From assembly GCA_964441595.1 (NCBI GenBank), contig CAYTXM010000005.1:1-22797 (forward strand): DNA of 22,797 nt. The letters run 5' to 3'. Both the position numbers and the translations under genes were made by a program. The stretch's first letter is position 1. Each line of letters begins with the position of its first letter. The notes below the pieces were generated by a model. It was not told where the DNA came from. It did not search any database and was given only the letters and a program-made list of their open reading frames with translations. Below, piece after piece: positions 6,368 to 12,552 of the stretch. The stretch comes from DAOVIY01 sp964441595. Its GTDB lineage: Bacteria > Patescibacteriota > Minisyncoccia > UBA6257.

Positions 6368-6437
6368 TCATTTTCTTATCCTTTCATTTAATTTTTTCCT
6401 CTCCTTTCTCAAAATTTTTTCAAGGTTCAATTATCAT

Positions 6438-6511
6438 CCAGGGTAGATATAAGTAGACGTTATAATCTGCGAGAAAATCAATTTCCTCACGATTAAGTAA
6501 GTCTACCCTGG
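6438..6511 (-). repeat. 74-nt inverted repeat with nested stems (leader RNA candidate)
   Basis: The ends CCAGGGTAGA (6438-6447) and TCTACCCTGG (6502-6511) pair perfectly over 10 bp. Inside, read on the minus strand, TAATC / GATTA, GTGAG / CTCGC (one G-U) and GAAA / TTTT stack into a second long hairpin with a TTGA loop and one bulged A. A second GTAGAC (plus strand 6453-6458) can pair with GTCTAC (6501-6506) instead, which would compete with the outer stem. It lies in the leader of the minus-strand transcript predicted from 6522-6549. It could be a cis-acting RNA, a small RNA or a palindromic insert; no known riboswitch or tRNA pattern is seen. Confidence 0.6.
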
Positions 6512-6521
6512 AATGTATATT

Positions 6522-6549
6522 ATTTTACACTGAATATTTATTTTGTCAA
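6522..6549 (-). promoter_or_regulatory. Minus-strand promoter
   Basis: On the minus strand TTGACA (6549-6544), a 16-nt spacer and TAAAAT (6527-6522). Transcription would start near 6515 and immediately enter the 74-nt inverted repeat. The 12-bp block TTGACAAAATAA recurs in the minus-strand promoter at 9455-9466. Confidence 0.6.
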
Positions 6550-6555
6550 GTAGTA

Positions 6556-6583
6556 TTGACATTATTTTTTTCTGTCTTATAAT
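6556..6583 (+). promoter_or_regulatory. Consensus promoter of the HD-domain gene
   Basis: TTGACA (6556-6561), 16-nt spacer and TATAAT (6578-6583): a full consensus match. Its -35 and that of the divergent promoter form a palindrome, TGTCAA-N6-TTGACA (6544-6561). The 6260-6609 stretch thus holds a divergent control region and no confirmed full gene. Confidence 0.75.
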
Positions 6584-6609
6584 AATTTTTAGAATTAATT
6601 TTTTATAAG

Positions 6610-7176
6610 ATGAATATTGAAATAACTAGAAAAGAAGCTTTATTAATGTTAAATGATAAGGTCAAAACGCCTAACTTAGTTAAGCATTGTTTGGCTTGCG
6701 AAGCTGCTATGAGAGAATTAGCCAAATATTTTAAAGAGGATGAAGAAAAATGGGGTTTAGCTGGGTTACTTCATGACATAGATTATGAAGAAACAAAAGA
6801 TAAGCCGGAGCAACATTCTTTAATAGGGTCGGAATATTTGAATGAACAAGGCATAAACAAAGAGATTGTAGAAGCAATAAAAACACATAATGAAATACAT
6901 GGCATTGCTCCTGAAACTAAAATGGCGAAAGCTTTATTTTGTGTTGATCCTTTAACAGGTTTAATTGTTGCGTCTGTTTTAGTGTTGCCTTCCAAGAAAA
7001 TAAAAGATGTAGCAACTAATAATATTTTAAATCGTTTTAAGGAAAATGGATTTGCCAAAGGCGCTAATCGGGAAATTATCAAACAATGCGAATCTTTGTT
7101 AGGGCTTTCCTTAGAAAAATTTGTTGATTTAGTTTTACAGGGGATGCAAAAGATTGATAAAAATCTTGGTTTGTGA
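6610..7176 (+). CDS. HD-domain phosphohydrolase-like protein
   Basis: 188 aa, all-helical, cytoplasmic. The metal-binding pattern of the HD superfamily is complete: H26, H55-D56 in GLLHDIDYE, H69, H93 in KTHNE and D113 in the CVDPLTG segment. It is of the short HDIG/KefG-like type found as a single-domain protein in many bacteria. Members hydrolyse phosphate esters of nucleotides or related metabolites, but this sequence does not show which. It is driven by a near-perfect promoter at 6556-6583 and closed by a hairpin at 7185-7208, so it is probably monocistronic. Confidence 0.8.
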   Translation: MNIEITRKEALLMLNDKVKTPNLVKHCLACEAAMRELAKYFKEDEEKWGLAGLLHDIDYEETKDKPEQHSLIGSEYLNEQGINKEIVEAIKTHNEIHGIAPETKMAKALFCVDPLTGLIVASVLVLPSKKIKDVATNNILNRFKENGFAKGANREIIKQCESLLGLSLEKFVDLVLQGMQKIDKNLGL

Positions 7177-7184
7177 TAGAGTAT

Positions 7185-7208
7185 AAAAGTGCCCTTTGGG
7201 GCATTTTT
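7185..7208 (+). terminator. Intrinsic terminator between the HD gene and secE
   Basis: AAAAGTGCCC (7185-7194), TTTG loop and GGGCATTTTT (7199-7208): a 10-bp stem with one G-U and a T tail. It ends 12 nt before the secE ATG. Confidence 0.7.
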
Positions 7209-7220
7209 AAAAAGAAAAAA

Positions 7221-7403
7221 ATGAATAATATAAAAAGGTATTTTAAAGGAGCTGTTCAAGAGTTAAAGAAGGTAAATTGGCCTACGCGCAAAGAAACAAT
7301 ACGTTATACTTTGGGTGTTCTTGGGCTTTCTTTTACTGTTGCTATTATTCTTGGGCTTGTTGATTTTGGATTAATTAAATCAATGGCCATTCTTATAAAA
7401 TAA
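7221..7403 (+). CDS. secE: Preprotein translocase subunit SecE
   Basis: Essential small subunit of the SecYEG channel. 60 aa, single-spanning type. The amphipathic conserved segment FKGAVQELKKVNWPTRKET (8-26) is followed by one membrane helix (about 30-52). The start at 7221 is preferred over a GTG at 7173, because the extra 16 residues would be coded through the upstream terminator and overlap the HD gene. The secE-nusG-rplK order is the common bacterial arrangement. Confidence 0.93.
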   Translation: MNNIKRYFKGAVQELKKVNWPTRKETIRYTLGVLGLSFTVAIILGLVDFGLIKSMAILIK

Positions 7404-7413
7404 AATAACAACC

Positions 7414-7422
7414 TGATAGAAT
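7414..7422 (+). promoter_or_regulatory. Possible extended -10 before nusG
   Basis: TGATAGAAT ends 6 nt before the nusG ATG (7429). It is identical to the element after hairpin repeat copy A. It would give a leaderless nusG message in addition to read-through from secE. There is no clear -35. Confidence 0.3.
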
Positions 7423-7428
7423 AGATCT

Positions 7429-7974
7429 ATGCCAAAACAGCAGATAAATTTAGGAAGAAATTGGTATGTGATTCATACTTATTCTGGATATGAAGACGCG
7501 GTAGCTCGAAGTTTAAAGCAAAGGGTTGAGTCTTTGCAAATGCAGGATAAGATTTTTAATGTTTTAGTACCGAAGGAGAAAAAAATAAAGATAAAACAAA
7601 GCAAGCGCGCTGTTGTTGAAGAAAAGATATATCCAGGATATGTCTTTGTTGAAATGATTGTTACTGATGATTCTTGGTACGTTGTGAGAAATACTCCGAT
7701 GGTGACAGGTTTTATTGGAGCGGGAACAACCCCTCGTCCTGTCCAAGACGACGAAATAAAGAATATTTTAAAAAAGACAGGAGAAGAAGAGCCAAAATAT
7801 AAAATAGATTTTACAGAAGGAGACTTAATTACCATTATTGATGGACCCTTTAAGGACAAGCAAGGAAAAGTTGATGAAATAGACCATGAAAAAGGAAGGG
7901 TTAAAGTATTAGTGTCTTTATTTGGAAGAGATACTCCAGTAGACTTGGATTTTCTTCAAGTAAAAAAAGATTAA
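7429..7974 (+). CDS. nusG: Transcription elongation/antitermination factor NusG
   Basis: 181 aa, the usual length. The NGN domain (about 9-115) has WYVIHTYSGYEDAVARSLKQ, the PGYVFVEM strand and the NTPMVTGFIG segment. The KOW domain (about 125-181) has GDLITIIDGPFKDKQGKV and ends at DLDFLQVKKD. It binds RNA polymerase and couples transcription to Rho or to the ribosome. It sits 25 nt after secE and 15 nt before rplK. Confidence 0.96.
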   Translation: MPKQQINLGRNWYVIHTYSGYEDAVARSLKQRVESLQMQDKIFNVLVPKEKKIKIKQSKRAVVEEKIYPGYVFVEMIVTDDSWYVVRNTPMVTGFIGAGTTPRPVQDDEIKNILKKTGEEEPKYKIDFTEGDLITIIDGPFKDKQGKVDEIDHEKGRVKVLVSLFGRDTPVDLDFLQVKKD

Positions 7975-7989
7975 AAATTTTAATTAAAT

Positions 7990-8415
7990 ATGGCAAAAGC
8001 AATAAAAACAACATTAATTTTACAGATTCCTGCTGGACAAGCTAATCCTGCTCCACCTGTTGGTCCTGCTTTAGGTCAGCACGGTTTAAATATTCAGGAA
8101 TTTTGTACGCGATTTAACGAAGAAACAAAAGATCAGGCAGGAGATATTATTCCTGTAGAAATTACTGTTTACCAAGACAGAAGTTTTGATTTGAAATTCA
8201 AGCAACCACCAGTATCTGATTTATTGCGTAAAGCGGCAGGAATAAAAAAAGGAGCTGGCAATCCTTTAAAAGAAAAAGTTGGAAAAATTACAAAAAAACA
8301 AGTTGAAGAAATTGCTAAAAGGAAAATGCCTGATTTAAATACAGCAGATATAGAAGCAGCTATGAAAATGGTAGAAGGAACAGCAAGGAGTATGGGCATA
8401 GAGATAAAAGGATAA
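7990..8415 (+). CDS. rplK: Ribosomal protein uL11
   Basis: 141 aa, the standard length. The N-terminal domain has the Pro-rich PAGQANPAPPVGPALGQHGL (15-34) and the NxxTK-like NEETKDQAG stretch. The C-terminal rRNA-binding domain (about 73-141) has QPPVSDLLRKAAGIKKG and the closing GTARSMGIEI. It forms the GTPase-associated centre with 23S rRNA. Unusually, a terminator follows directly; rplA (uL1), the normal next gene, is not here. Confidence 0.97.
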   Translation: MAKAIKTTLILQIPAGQANPAPPVGPALGQHGLNIQEFCTRFNEETKDQAGDIIPVEITVYQDRSFDLKFKQPPVSDLLRKAAGIKKGAGNPLKEKVGKITKKQVEEIAKRKMPDLNTADIEAAMKMVEGTARSMGIEIKG

Positions 8416-8428
8416 ATAATAAAAATAT

Positions 8429-8468
8429 AAAAAAGCCCTGGATTATTTGAAACATCCAAGGGCTTTTT
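8429..8468. terminator. Bidirectional terminator between rplK and thyX
   Basis: AAAAAGCCCT-GGAT and ATCC-AAGGGCTTTTT pair over about 14 bp with one bulge, around a TATTTGAAAC loop. Both strands end the stem in a T run, so it can stop rplK from the left and thyX, which ends at 8486, from the right. Confidence 0.85.
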
Positions 8469-8485
8469 AATTTAAACTCGCTGAT

Positions 8486-9142
8486 TTAAAAAGTAGTGTA
8501 AAAAGGAAATGAGAGATTTTGATTTTCTTTGACAATTAAATGGTCAAAGATGATAGAAATTTCTCTTTGAAATTTTTGAAGAGTAGGAATCATAATCTCT
8601 CTTATCTGCGAGTGTGCTCCTTTTCGACAACGCACTTTAAAAACATGTCTCCATTCTCTTAAGTTAAAAGTGGAAATAATTTCTGTTTTCAGAGAATTAG
8701 GTAACACACTTCTGGCTTCTTCTGGTTTACTACCTCGTTGTATCAAGGTATTATAGGCTTTAGCTGATGATAGACAAGATTCATACCAAATCTTATAACT
8801 TTTGGTACCTTTTTTGTAAAATAAGGGTTTTATAAACTGAATTGCTCCTGAATAATTGCAATAACGTGTTGATTCTTGGGTGTACGCAGCAAGTCTATGC
8901 CTGACTAATTCATGACTTATTCCTCTGTCGCAAATATATCTGACAGAAATGCTTTCATGTTCCAAGACGCTATAATGCCCCATTTCTAAAAGTTTTTTTA
9001 CAAAAATTTCAGCAGTACCAGGCCCTATCTTTTCCTCACTTTTATGGGAAAGTCTTCCACAATATTCAATCTTTTTTAGTATTTCTTCTCCACGAATTGG
9101 TTCATCAATAAAAATTTTTGGTTGAATTACTTTAATAATCAT
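8486..9142 (-). CDS. thyX: FAD-dependent thymidylate synthase ThyX
   Basis: Makes dTMP from dUMP using methylene-tetrahydrofolate and reduced FAD. 218 aa. The signature RHRx7S is R81-H82-R83 to S91 (RHRLAAYTQES), preceded by the helix EHESISVRYICDRGISHELV and followed by the C-terminal REWRHVFKVR region (about 172-181) and SQIREI. It has the clearest Shine-Dalgarno site in the window: AGGAGGTGA (9158-9150), 7 nt from the ATG. It is last in a minus-strand unit with two small reading frames upstream (9146-9379) and a promoter at 9438-9466. The strong ribosome site contrasts with the other genes, which might point to separate ancestry or high expression. Confidence 0.95.
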   Translation of the reverse strand: MIIKVIQPKIFIDEPIRGEEILKKIEYCGRLSHKSEEKIGPGTAEIFVKKLLEMGHYSVLEHESISVRYICDRGISHELVRHRLAAYTQESTRYCNYSGAIQFIKPLFYKKGTKSYKIWYESCLSSAKAYNTLIQRGSKPEEARSVLPNSLKTEIISTFNLREWRHVFKVRCRKGAHSQIREIMIPTLQKFQREISIIFDHLIVKENQNLSFPFYTTF

Positions 9143-9145
9143 TAT

Positions 9146-9241
9146 TTATTCACCTCCTAAATTTTTTGCAAAGTTAATCTCTTTTTCAATTTCAGAAATA
9201 AACTTTTGCATTATTTCTGATCTTTTTTGTATTATTTCCAT
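9146..9241 (-). CDS. Small ORF directly upstream of thyX
   Basis: 31 aa (MEIIQKRSEIMQKFISEI... ending NLGGE). It is charged and helix-prone, with no known family. Its end contains the AGGAGGTGA ribosome site of thyX and its stop is 3 nt from the thyX ATG, so translational coupling is possible. Its start overlaps the preceding small frame. It may encode a real microprotein or serve only as a leader. Confidence 0.4.
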   Translation of the reverse strand: MEIIQKRSEIMQKFISEIEKEINFAKNLGGE

Positions 9242-9379
9242 TCCAGTCCTCGTATAATCTAGATATTAGTTCCGCAGTTCGGATTTTGATGTTTTTTATT
9301 AAGTCAATCTGAAAAAAGGCATTATTTTTATCATCTAATCTTTTGTAAAAGTAATAAAAATACCAGTTTTCATTTTCAT
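9192..9379 (-). pseudogene. Small gene upstream of thyX, apparently frameshifted near its start
   Basis: A frame of 62 open codons runs from 9380 to TGA at 9194-9192; its product includes WYFYYFYKRLDDKNN and IRTAELISRLYEDWNG. It has no start codon of its own in frame. One base out of frame, ATG at 9379 and 9373 lie a proper distance after AAAGGACGTGAG. One missing A in the run before ACTGG (near 9366-9370) would join the start to the frame. At this base composition 62 stop-free codons are unlikely by chance. So it is either a real gene with a homopolymer error, or a recently broken one. Function unknown. Confidence 0.45.
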
Positions 9380-9381
9380 CT

Positions 9382-9420
9382 CACGTCCTTTCTTTTTTTT
9401 ATTTTTTCAAGGTACACGTG
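9382..9420 (-). promoter_or_regulatory. Hairpin covering a ribosome-binding site
   Basis: On the minus strand CACGT-GTA-CCTT pairs with AAGG-ACGTG, with GTA bulged and an A-rich 18-nt loop. The right arm holds the AAAGGA ribosome site of the small gene starting at 9379. Folding would hide that site, a simple means of translational control; this role is inferred. Confidence 0.4.
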
Positions 9421-9437
9421 TTAGTTTAGTTATTTTT

Positions 9438-9466
9438 AATATACATTTTTACCCTTATTTTGTCAA
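9438..9466 (-). promoter_or_regulatory. Promoter of the small ORF-thyX unit
   Basis: On the minus strand TTGACA (9466-9461), 17-nt spacer and TATATT (9443-9438). It shares TTGACAAAATAA with the minus-strand promoter at 6538-6549, and ACCTTGAAAAAAT further down (9413-9401) with 6426-6414. It is divergent from gatB. The 9143-9520 interval therefore holds this promoter, a leader hairpin, two small reading frames and the gatB promoter. Confidence 0.6.
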
Positions 9467-9468
9467 TA

Positions 9469-9498
9469 TTGGTAATAACGACGGATATTAGTTATAAT
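9469..9498 (+). promoter_or_regulatory. Promoter of gatB
   Basis: TTGGTA (9469-9474), 18-nt spacer and TATAAT (9493-9498), 22 nt before the ATG. The -10 is perfect, the -35 moderate. Its -35 lies next to that of the divergent thyX unit. Confidence 0.5.
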
Positions 9499-9520
9499 AT
9501 TTAAAAGGTTATTTAATGAT

Positions 9521-11005
9521 ATGGAATTTAGACCGACAATTGGACTAGAAGTGCATGCGGAATTAAAAACCAAGACGAAAATGTTTTGTGGTTGTTTGAA
9601 TAATCCAGAAGAAGAGATTACCAATAAGAATATTTGTCCAGTTTGTTTAGCACATCCGGGAACACTTCCCGTTATTAATAAAAAGGCGTTGGAGCAGGTT
9701 ATAACAGTTGGCATGACTTTAAATTCGGAAATTCCTAAGTATTCTAAATTTGATAGAAAAAATTATTTTTATCCTGACTTGCCAAAAGGTTATCAAATAT
9801 CTCAATATGATATGCCTTTATGTAAAGGAGGAGAATTATCTTTATTCTTAAGCAATAATTTAGAAGAAGCTAGGGAGAAAATTAAAATTACCCGTGTTCA
9901 TTTAGAAGAAGATACGGGAAAGCTTATTCATTCTGCAGATAAGCAGTCAACTTTAGTTGATTTTAATCGAGCAGGCGTTCCATTAATGGAATTAGTAACA
10001 GAACCGGTTATGCATACAGGGAAAGAAGCAAGATTGTTTGCTCAGGGACTTCAATTGCTCCTAAGAACATTAAGCGTTTCAGAAGCCAATATGGAAAAAG
10101 GTCAGATGCGTTGTGAAGTGAATATATCATTGGCTAAAGATGAGAAGTTAGGCACAAAAGTGGAAATTAAAAACTTAAATTCTTTTAGAGCAGTGGAAAA
10201 ATCAATTGATTTTGAAGTTCAAAGGCAAAAAGAGATTTTAGAAGAAGGAGGAAAAGTAATTCAGGAAACACGTGGGTGGAATGCAGAAAAAGAAATTACT
10301 TATTCCCAACGATTAAAAGAAGAAGCTCAGGATTATCGTTATTTTCCAGAGCCTGATTTACCGCGATTACATATTTATTCAAAAGATAAATCAGATGGAT
10401 TATTTAATTTAGAAGAAATAAAAAAACAAATACCTGAATTACCATGGCAGAAAAAAGAAAGAATTAAAACAGAGTTTAATCTTTCTTCAGAGGAATCTAA
10501 TCAATTTATTCAGGACAAAAAGTTAATGATTTTTTTTGAACAAGTAGTTAAAGAATTTGATAATATTGGATTGGAAAACAAAGAAAAAGCAGTTAGTTTA
10601 GTTTATAATTATTTAACAAGTGATTTAAAGGGATTAATGGAATCGGGATTGATTTCATGGGAAAAGTTAAAAATAACTCCGCAAAGTTTTGCTCAATTGA
10701 TAATTCTTTTGTCTGGTGGCAAAATATCTTCCCGCGCTGGTAAAAATGTTTTGGCAGAAATGGTAAGACAAGGAGGAGATCCAGAAAAGATAATAAAATC
10801 AAAAGAATTAGAGAAAATTAGCGATGAAAGTAAATTAAACCCCATTATTTTAGAAATAATAAAAAATAATCCAAAAACAACTGAGGATTATAAAAAAGGT
10901 AAAGAAAACGCACTTCAATTTTTAGTTGGTCAAGCAATGGCAAAAACACGTGGAGCAGCTGACCCAAAATCATTGGAAAGATTATTTAAGGAACAACTTA
11001 GTTAA
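9521..11005 (+). CDS. gatB: Asp-tRNA(Asn)/Glu-tRNA(Gln) amidotransferase subunit B
   Basis: Subunit of GatCAB, which converts misacylated Glu-tRNA(Gln) (and Asp-tRNA(Asn)) to the correct amide form; GatB holds the tRNA and the kinase site. 494 aa, full length. The N-terminus PTIGLEVHAELKTKTKMFC is diagnostic. C23, C25, C39 and C42 form the zinc site, and LVDFNRAGVPLMELVTEP and DYRYFPEPDLPRL mark the catalytic cradle. The helical and YqeY-like tail (about 330-494) ends with GQAMAKTRGAADPKSLERL. gatA and gatC are not in the window. The 3' end overlaps the converging miaA by 24 bp. Confidence 0.97.
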   Translation: MEFRPTIGLEVHAELKTKTKMFCGCLNNPEEEITNKNICPVCLAHPGTLPVINKKALEQVITVGMTLNSEIPKYSKFDRKNYFYPDLPKGYQISQYDMPLCKGGELSLFLSNNLEEAREKIKITRVHLEEDTGKLIHSADKQSTLVDFNRAGVPLMELVTEPVMHTGKEARLFAQGLQLLLRTLSVSEANMEKGQMRCEVNISLAKDEKLGTKVEIKNLNSFRAVEKSIDFEVQRQKEILEEGGKVIQETRGWNAEKEITYSQRLKEEAQDYRYFPEPDLPRLHIYSKDKSDGLFNLEEIKKQIPELPWQKKERIKTEFNLSSEESNQFIQDKKLMIFFEQVVKEFDNIGLENKEKAVSLVYNYLTSDLKGLMESGLISWEKLKITPQSFAQLIILLSGGKISSRAGKNVLAEMVRQGGDPEKIIKSKELEKISDESKLNPIILEIIKNNPKTTEDYKKGKENALQFLVGQAMAKTRGAADPKSLERLFKEQLS

Positions 11006-11851
11006 TTTTATTGCTTGTTCTGGTTTTTCAATCCATTGCACATTTTTCATTTTTTTAAACCATGTCATTTGTCGTTTGCTATACTGAATAGTATGAAGTT
11101 CAATTAAATTTTGAACTTCTTTTTTGTTAATTTTGTTATTAAAATATTCTTTCCATTCTTGGTATCCAATAGTTTGGAGAGTAGGAATCCATTTGTATTT
11201 TTTAACTAATGTTTTTACCTCTATTTCCAGTCCCATTTGCATCATTTTTTTGATTCTTTTTGCAATTCTTTTTTTTAATTCTTCTTTTGGTAATTTTATA
11301 CCGATTATTAAAACATCAAAAAGAGGTTTGTTGTTTTTTCTTTGTTGCCAAAAAGGCTTGTCATTGGCTTTACAGACCTCAATTGCGCGAATTAATCTTC
11401 TTTTATTCTTTTTGTCAATAAATTCTGTTCCTTTAGGCTCTAATTGTTCATAAATTTTAAAAAGTTGTTGAGCTGATTTTTTTTCTAACTCCTTTCTTAA
11501 TTTTTTTTGTGGAGGAACTTTTGGAAATTGCCAATTTTCAATAATTGATGAGATATAAAGTCCAGTGCCGCCACAGAGAATTGGCAATTTACTCCGACTT
11601 TGTATATCTTTTATAGTTTTATATGCTAATTCTTTATATTGAGCTACAGAAAAATGTTTATCAGGTTTTATTATATCTGATAAATGATGTTGCTCATTTT
11701 TAGATGGTTTTGCTGTTCCAATATTCATTTCTTTATATATTTGGCGCGAATCTGCTGAAATAATTTCTCCATTAAAAAGTTTAGCTATTTTAATAGCTAA
11801 GTCAGATTTACCTGAAGCAGTAGGACCTAAAATTACTAATAATTTATTCAT
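10982..11851 (-). CDS. miaA: tRNA dimethylallyltransferase MiaA
   Basis: Transfers a dimethylallyl group to A37 of tRNAs reading UNN codons. 289 aa, slightly short for the family. It has the P-loop GPTASGKS (9-16), the substrate phrase SADSRQIYKEMNIGTAKP (33-50), GGTGLY (94-99), the KKNKRRLIRAIEV segment and the C-terminal TIGYQEW ... YSKRQMTWFKK region that contacts tRNA. It begins 4 bp inside the end of rnhB (ATGA-type overlap), so translation is probably coupled. No separate ribosome site is seen. Confidence 0.96.
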   Translation of the reverse strand: MNKLLVILGPTASGKSDLAIKIAKLFNGEIISADSRQIYKEMNIGTAKPSKNEQHHLSDIIKPDKHFSVAQYKELAYKTIKDIQSRSKLPILCGGTGLYISSIIENWQFPKVPPQKKLRKELEKKSAQQLFKIYEQLEPKGTEFIDKKNKRRLIRAIEVCKANDKPFWQQRKNNKPLFDVLIIGIKLPKEELKKRIAKRIKKMMQMGLEIEVKTLVKKYKWIPTLQTIGYQEWKEYFNNKINKKEVQNLIELHTIQYSKRQMTWFKKMKNVQWIEKPEQAIKLTKLFLK

Positions 11852-12489
11852 TTTTTAATTGGATGATAACTTTGCCTATGGATTTTACAAGGTCCGTATT
11901 TTTTTATTAATTTCTTATGTAATTTTGTCCCATATCCTTTGTGTTGATGGAAATAATATTCTGGATATTGCAAAGATAATTTTTTCATCTTCCTATCCCG
12001 AGTTACTTTAGCGATAACTGAAGCTAAAGCAACTGAAAAAATTTTATCATCTCCTTTTACGATAGCCTTTTGCGAAATTTTCAAATTTTTATCTATAATT
12101 TTGTTACCATCAATTAAGATTAAAATATTTTTTAGGTTATACTTAGGAAGAATTTTATTTAAACAAGTTTTCATCGCCTTTTTAGTGGCGTTTGCTATAT
12201 TTATTTTATCAATTGTTTTAGCGCCTACAGATGAAAGAGTAAATTTTATATACGGTGTTTTTTTAATAAGATTAAAAATCGTTTCTCTTTGTTTTTCTGA
12301 TAATTTTTTAGAATCTTTTGTATTTTTTAAGATTTTTTTAAAGTTTTTATTTTCAATTTTAAATTTTGGATTTATAACAACTGCAGCGGTTGTTACTGGA
12401 CCACAAAGTGGTCCTCTTCCAACCTCGTCTAATCCGACGATTATTTTATAGCCTTTTTTCCAATAATATTTTTCTGTTTGTAAATTCAT
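11848..12489 (-). CDS. rnhB: Ribonuclease HII
   Basis: Cleaves RNA in RNA/DNA hybrids and at single ribonucleotides in DNA. 213 aa. Catalytic acidic residues: D21-E22 in GLDEVGRGPLCGP, D127 in LIDGN and D147 in VKGDDK. These are followed by the family phrase ASVIAKVTRDR (156-166) and the C-terminal YPEYYFHQHKGYGTKLH segment. It is first of the rnhB-miaA pair and divergent from dnaE across 63 nt. Confidence 0.95.
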   Translation of the reverse strand: MNLQTEKYYWKKGYKIIVGLDEVGRGPLCGPVTTAAVVINPKFKIENKNFKKILKNTKDSKKLSEKQRETIFNLIKKTPYIKFTLSSVGAKTIDKINIANATKKAMKTCLNKILPKYNLKNILILIDGNKIIDKNLKISQKAIVKGDDKIFSVALASVIAKVTRDRKMKKLSLQYPEYYFHQHKGYGTKLHKKLIKKYGPCKIHRQSYHPIKK

Positions 12490-12492
12490 GTT

Positions 12493-12520
12493 TTGTCTTT
12501 TTGGCTTCCTGTGATAAAAT
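12493..12520 (+). promoter_or_regulatory. Promoter of dnaE
   Basis: TTGTCT (12493-12498), 16-nt spacer and TAAAAT (12515-12520) with a TGA extension. The leader would be about 25 nt. It overlaps the upstream edge of the divergent rnhB gene. Confidence 0.5.
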
Positions 12521-12552
12521 GCTTTTAGTTTTAATTATTTGATTTATACATT

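Noticed and set aside
6438..6511. The 74-nt inverted repeat as a tRNA gene or an integron attC site
   Set aside because: The length fits a tRNA, but there is a 10-bp end stem, no T-loop GTTCGA-like sequence and no recognisable anticodon arm. No RYYYAAC / GTTRRRY core pair for attC is present.
7173..7220. Longer SecE from a GTG start
   Set aside because: The added residues are coded through the HD-gene terminator and overlap its stop; SecE begins normally at 7221.
6783..7859. Minus-strand frames opposite the HD gene and nusG
   Set aside because: Low-complexity translations antisense to recognised genes; no start signals.
11124..12451. Plus-strand frames opposite miaA and rnhB
   Set aside because: Antisense shadows of two genes with complete catalytic motifs.
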